From Adhaeretor mobilis (GTDB lineage: Bacteria > Planctomycetota > Planctomycetia > Pirellulales > Lacipirellulaceae), in assembly GCF_007741515.1 (NCBI RefSeq), contig NZ_CP036263.1:2419501-2483500 (forward strand): a stretch of DNA of 64,000 bases, in the 5' to 3' direction. A model generated the notes under the pieces. It did not search any database, was not told the DNA's origin, and worked only from the letters and a program-made list of their open reading frames with translations. The first letter of the stretch is position 1. Every line of letters starts with the position of its first letter. Below, in pieces: positions 62,697-64,000 of this stretch. A program made the position numbers and the translations under genes.

Positions 62697-64000
62697 ATGG
62701 AGATCCAACAGCTGGGCCCCTACAAACTGATCAAACGTATCGGCAAAGGAGGTATGGGCTCGGTTTATGAAGCCATCGAGACGGAATTTACTGAAGGGGG
62801 GCCTGGCGAGCGTGTGGCCGTAAAGGTGTTGAGCCCTCAACTGGCCATGGCCGAAGGGTTTCGTGAGCGATTCGAAGCTGAAATTGAATCGTTGAAAATC
62901 CTCCAGCACCCAGGCATTGTGCGCTTGCTAGGATATGGAGAAGACGGTGGCACGATTTTCTACTCGATGGAATTGGTCGATGGACCTAGTCTTGAACAAG
63001 AGCTAGCCGCCGGTCGTCGATTCGATTGGAAGGAAACGCTCCAGATCGGAATCCAGGTTTGTCGCGCACTGAAGCACGCTCATGATCATGGCGTAGTGCA
63101 TCGCGACATCAAACCTGCCAACCTGCTGCTGGCCGAGGGCGATCAGGTGAAGATTGCCGACTTCGGTATCGCCCGGTTGTTCGGCTCGACACAACTCACC
63201 ACGGCCGGAGGGGTCCTCGGCACGGCAGATTACATGTCGCCCGAGCAAGCTGAGGGGAGCCCAGTGACCGAGAAGTGCGATCAGTACAGCTTGGGCTCGG
63301 TCATGTACGCCTTGCTATCGGGCCGACCACCCTTCCGTGCGAAGAGCATGCCCGAAATGCTGCAAATGCAGCGCTATGCAGAGGCAGAACCGGTCACTCG
63401 TTACGCACCGCGAACACCCGCGCATCTAGAAAAACTAATCAATCAACTGCTCAGCAAAGAGCCCGATGAGCGATTCCCGAATATCATGGTGCTCGCTCGG
63501 CACATGGAAGCGATGCTCAAAGCACTTTCCAGGCCAAAGAAGGAAGAGGCTGCACCAGAGGCAAAGCAGGAGAGAACTCCCTTAAAAGGCAACACTCCAG
63601 CAGGTGGCACCGCTGCGAGCCAGACGGATGTGACGATCGCTCACGAGAGCGGAATCCTTGCTACCGACGATTCTATCGATTTGCTTATCCCGGAAGAGGT
63701 CTACAATGCCGCGACGATGGCCGACTCCGGCGAACTCGAGCTAGCCGACCCGCCACCCGGAGTGCCCACAACCGCAGGCGTTACCTCGGCGACTCAGCAG
63801 GTAGGGACGAGTCCGGCTAAAGTACAGGAACCAACCAAGCGTTTTACGACTGTAGACGAAGAACAGCGTCTCCGTAAACGAGAGCAGGGGAGTGATCGAT
63901 TAGCAGTGGGTGCTCAAGTCGTAGGCTTGCTCGCCGCCCTTGCTGCTGTGGTGGGCACCGGTTGGTGGATGCTTAAGCCACCCACAGCCGATGAGTTGTT
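62697..64000 (+). CDS. Transmembrane Ser/Thr protein kinase, 3' end outside window
   Basis: Eukaryote-like kinase of the PknB type. N-terminal kinase domain (about 1-270): Gly loop IGKGGMGSVYEA, Lys43 in VAVKVL, HRDIKPANLL (135-144), DFG at 155-157, and GTADYMSPEQAEG as activation segment. A Pro/Ala/Thr-rich linker leads to a membrane helix near residue 400-425 (AVGAQVVGLLAALAAVVGTG). About 434 codons are present; the frame is open at the edge, so an extracellular sensor is missing. ATG 62697 with GAGG upstream. Confidence 0.95.
   Translation, partial: MEIQQLGPYKLIKRIGKGGMGSVYEAIETEFTEGGPGERVAVKVLSPQLAMAEGFRERFEAEIESLKILQHPGIVRLLGYGEDGGTIFYSMELVDGPSLEQELAAGRRFDWKETLQIGIQVCRALKHAHDHGVVHRDIKPANLLLAEGDQVKIADFGIARLFGSTQLTTAGGVLGTADYMSPEQAEGSPVTEKCDQYSLGSVMYALLSGRPPFRAKSMPEMLQMQRYAEAEPVTRYAPRTPAHLEKLINQLLSKEPDERFPNIMVLARHMEAMLKALSRPKKEEAAPEAKQERTPLKGNTPAGGTAASQTDVTIAHESGILATDDSIDLLIPEEVYNAATMADSGELELADPPPGVPTTAGVTSATQQVGTSPAKVQEPTKRFTTVDEEQRLRKREQGSDRLAVGAQVVGLLAALAAVVGTGWWMLKPPTADEL

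Overview
The window looks like chromosomal DNA from a member of the Planctomycetota, most likely order Pirellulales. The evidence is a DUF1559 pseudopilin, a DUF1080 protein, several PEP-CTERM surface proteins (three carrying a dockerin-like D-x-DGD-x-DG-x-DFL-x-WQRG motif), a giant FG-GAP protein with an LEARHLL-type N-terminus, and long planctomycete-style insertions in the complex I subunits. This assignment is inferred from gene families, not from a marker-gene comparison.

Layout. 1-9515 (minus strand): a respiratory complex I cluster transcribed nuoI-A-C-D-H-J-K-L-M, with nuoM running off the left edge; nuoB, E, F and G are absent. 10.3-17.2 kb (plus): csrA with a GGA-rich leader and a terminator, tRNA-Glu(TTC), a ferrochelatase with probable Fe-S cysteines, a small lipoprotein, an aldo/keto reductase, an ABC-2 exporter pair and a pyroglutamyl peptidase. 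17.2-23.5 kb (minus): two thioredoxin-fold secreted proteins, a MITE-like inverted repeat, a PH-domain protein, a four-gene surface operon (Cys/His-rich membrane protein, pseudopilin, two paralogous PEP-CTERM proteins) and a CBS protein. 23.9-35.2 kb: housekeeping and metabolic genes, including M29 aminopeptidase, acyl-CoA dehydrogenase, hemB, a degenerate prepilin-peptidase-like protein and DUF1080.

35.4-55.4 kb is the accessory part: a 1512-residue FG-GAP/Ig-like/dockerin protein, a group II intron with its reverse transcriptase, PEP-CTERM genes and a PEP-CTERM remnant, an LplT-PlsC-Aas three-domain fusion, an intact IS4-family insertion sequence with 9-bp target duplication, and several families of short dispersed intergenic repeats. 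One repeat family (four copies) sits just downstream of stop codons in a fixed orientation relative to the gene. 55.1-55.3 kb holds a decayed duplicate of the tail of the SH3 gene at 60.6-62.5 kb.

55.5-59.8 kb looks like a cell-wall peptide salvage group: secreted alpha/beta-hydrolase-like protein, VanX-type D-Ala-D-Ala dipeptidase, SH3-NlpC/P60 endopeptidase and a convergent DUF819 membrane protein. The window ends in a Q/A-rich SH3 protein and the start of a transmembrane Ser/Thr kinase.

No CRISPR array, prophage or recognisable defence island was seen. The most novel-looking items are the downstream-of-gene repeat family, the four-gene surface operon, the prepilin-peptidase homologue that lacks its second catalytic Asp and seems to start at ATT, and the His-rich loop of NuoL.
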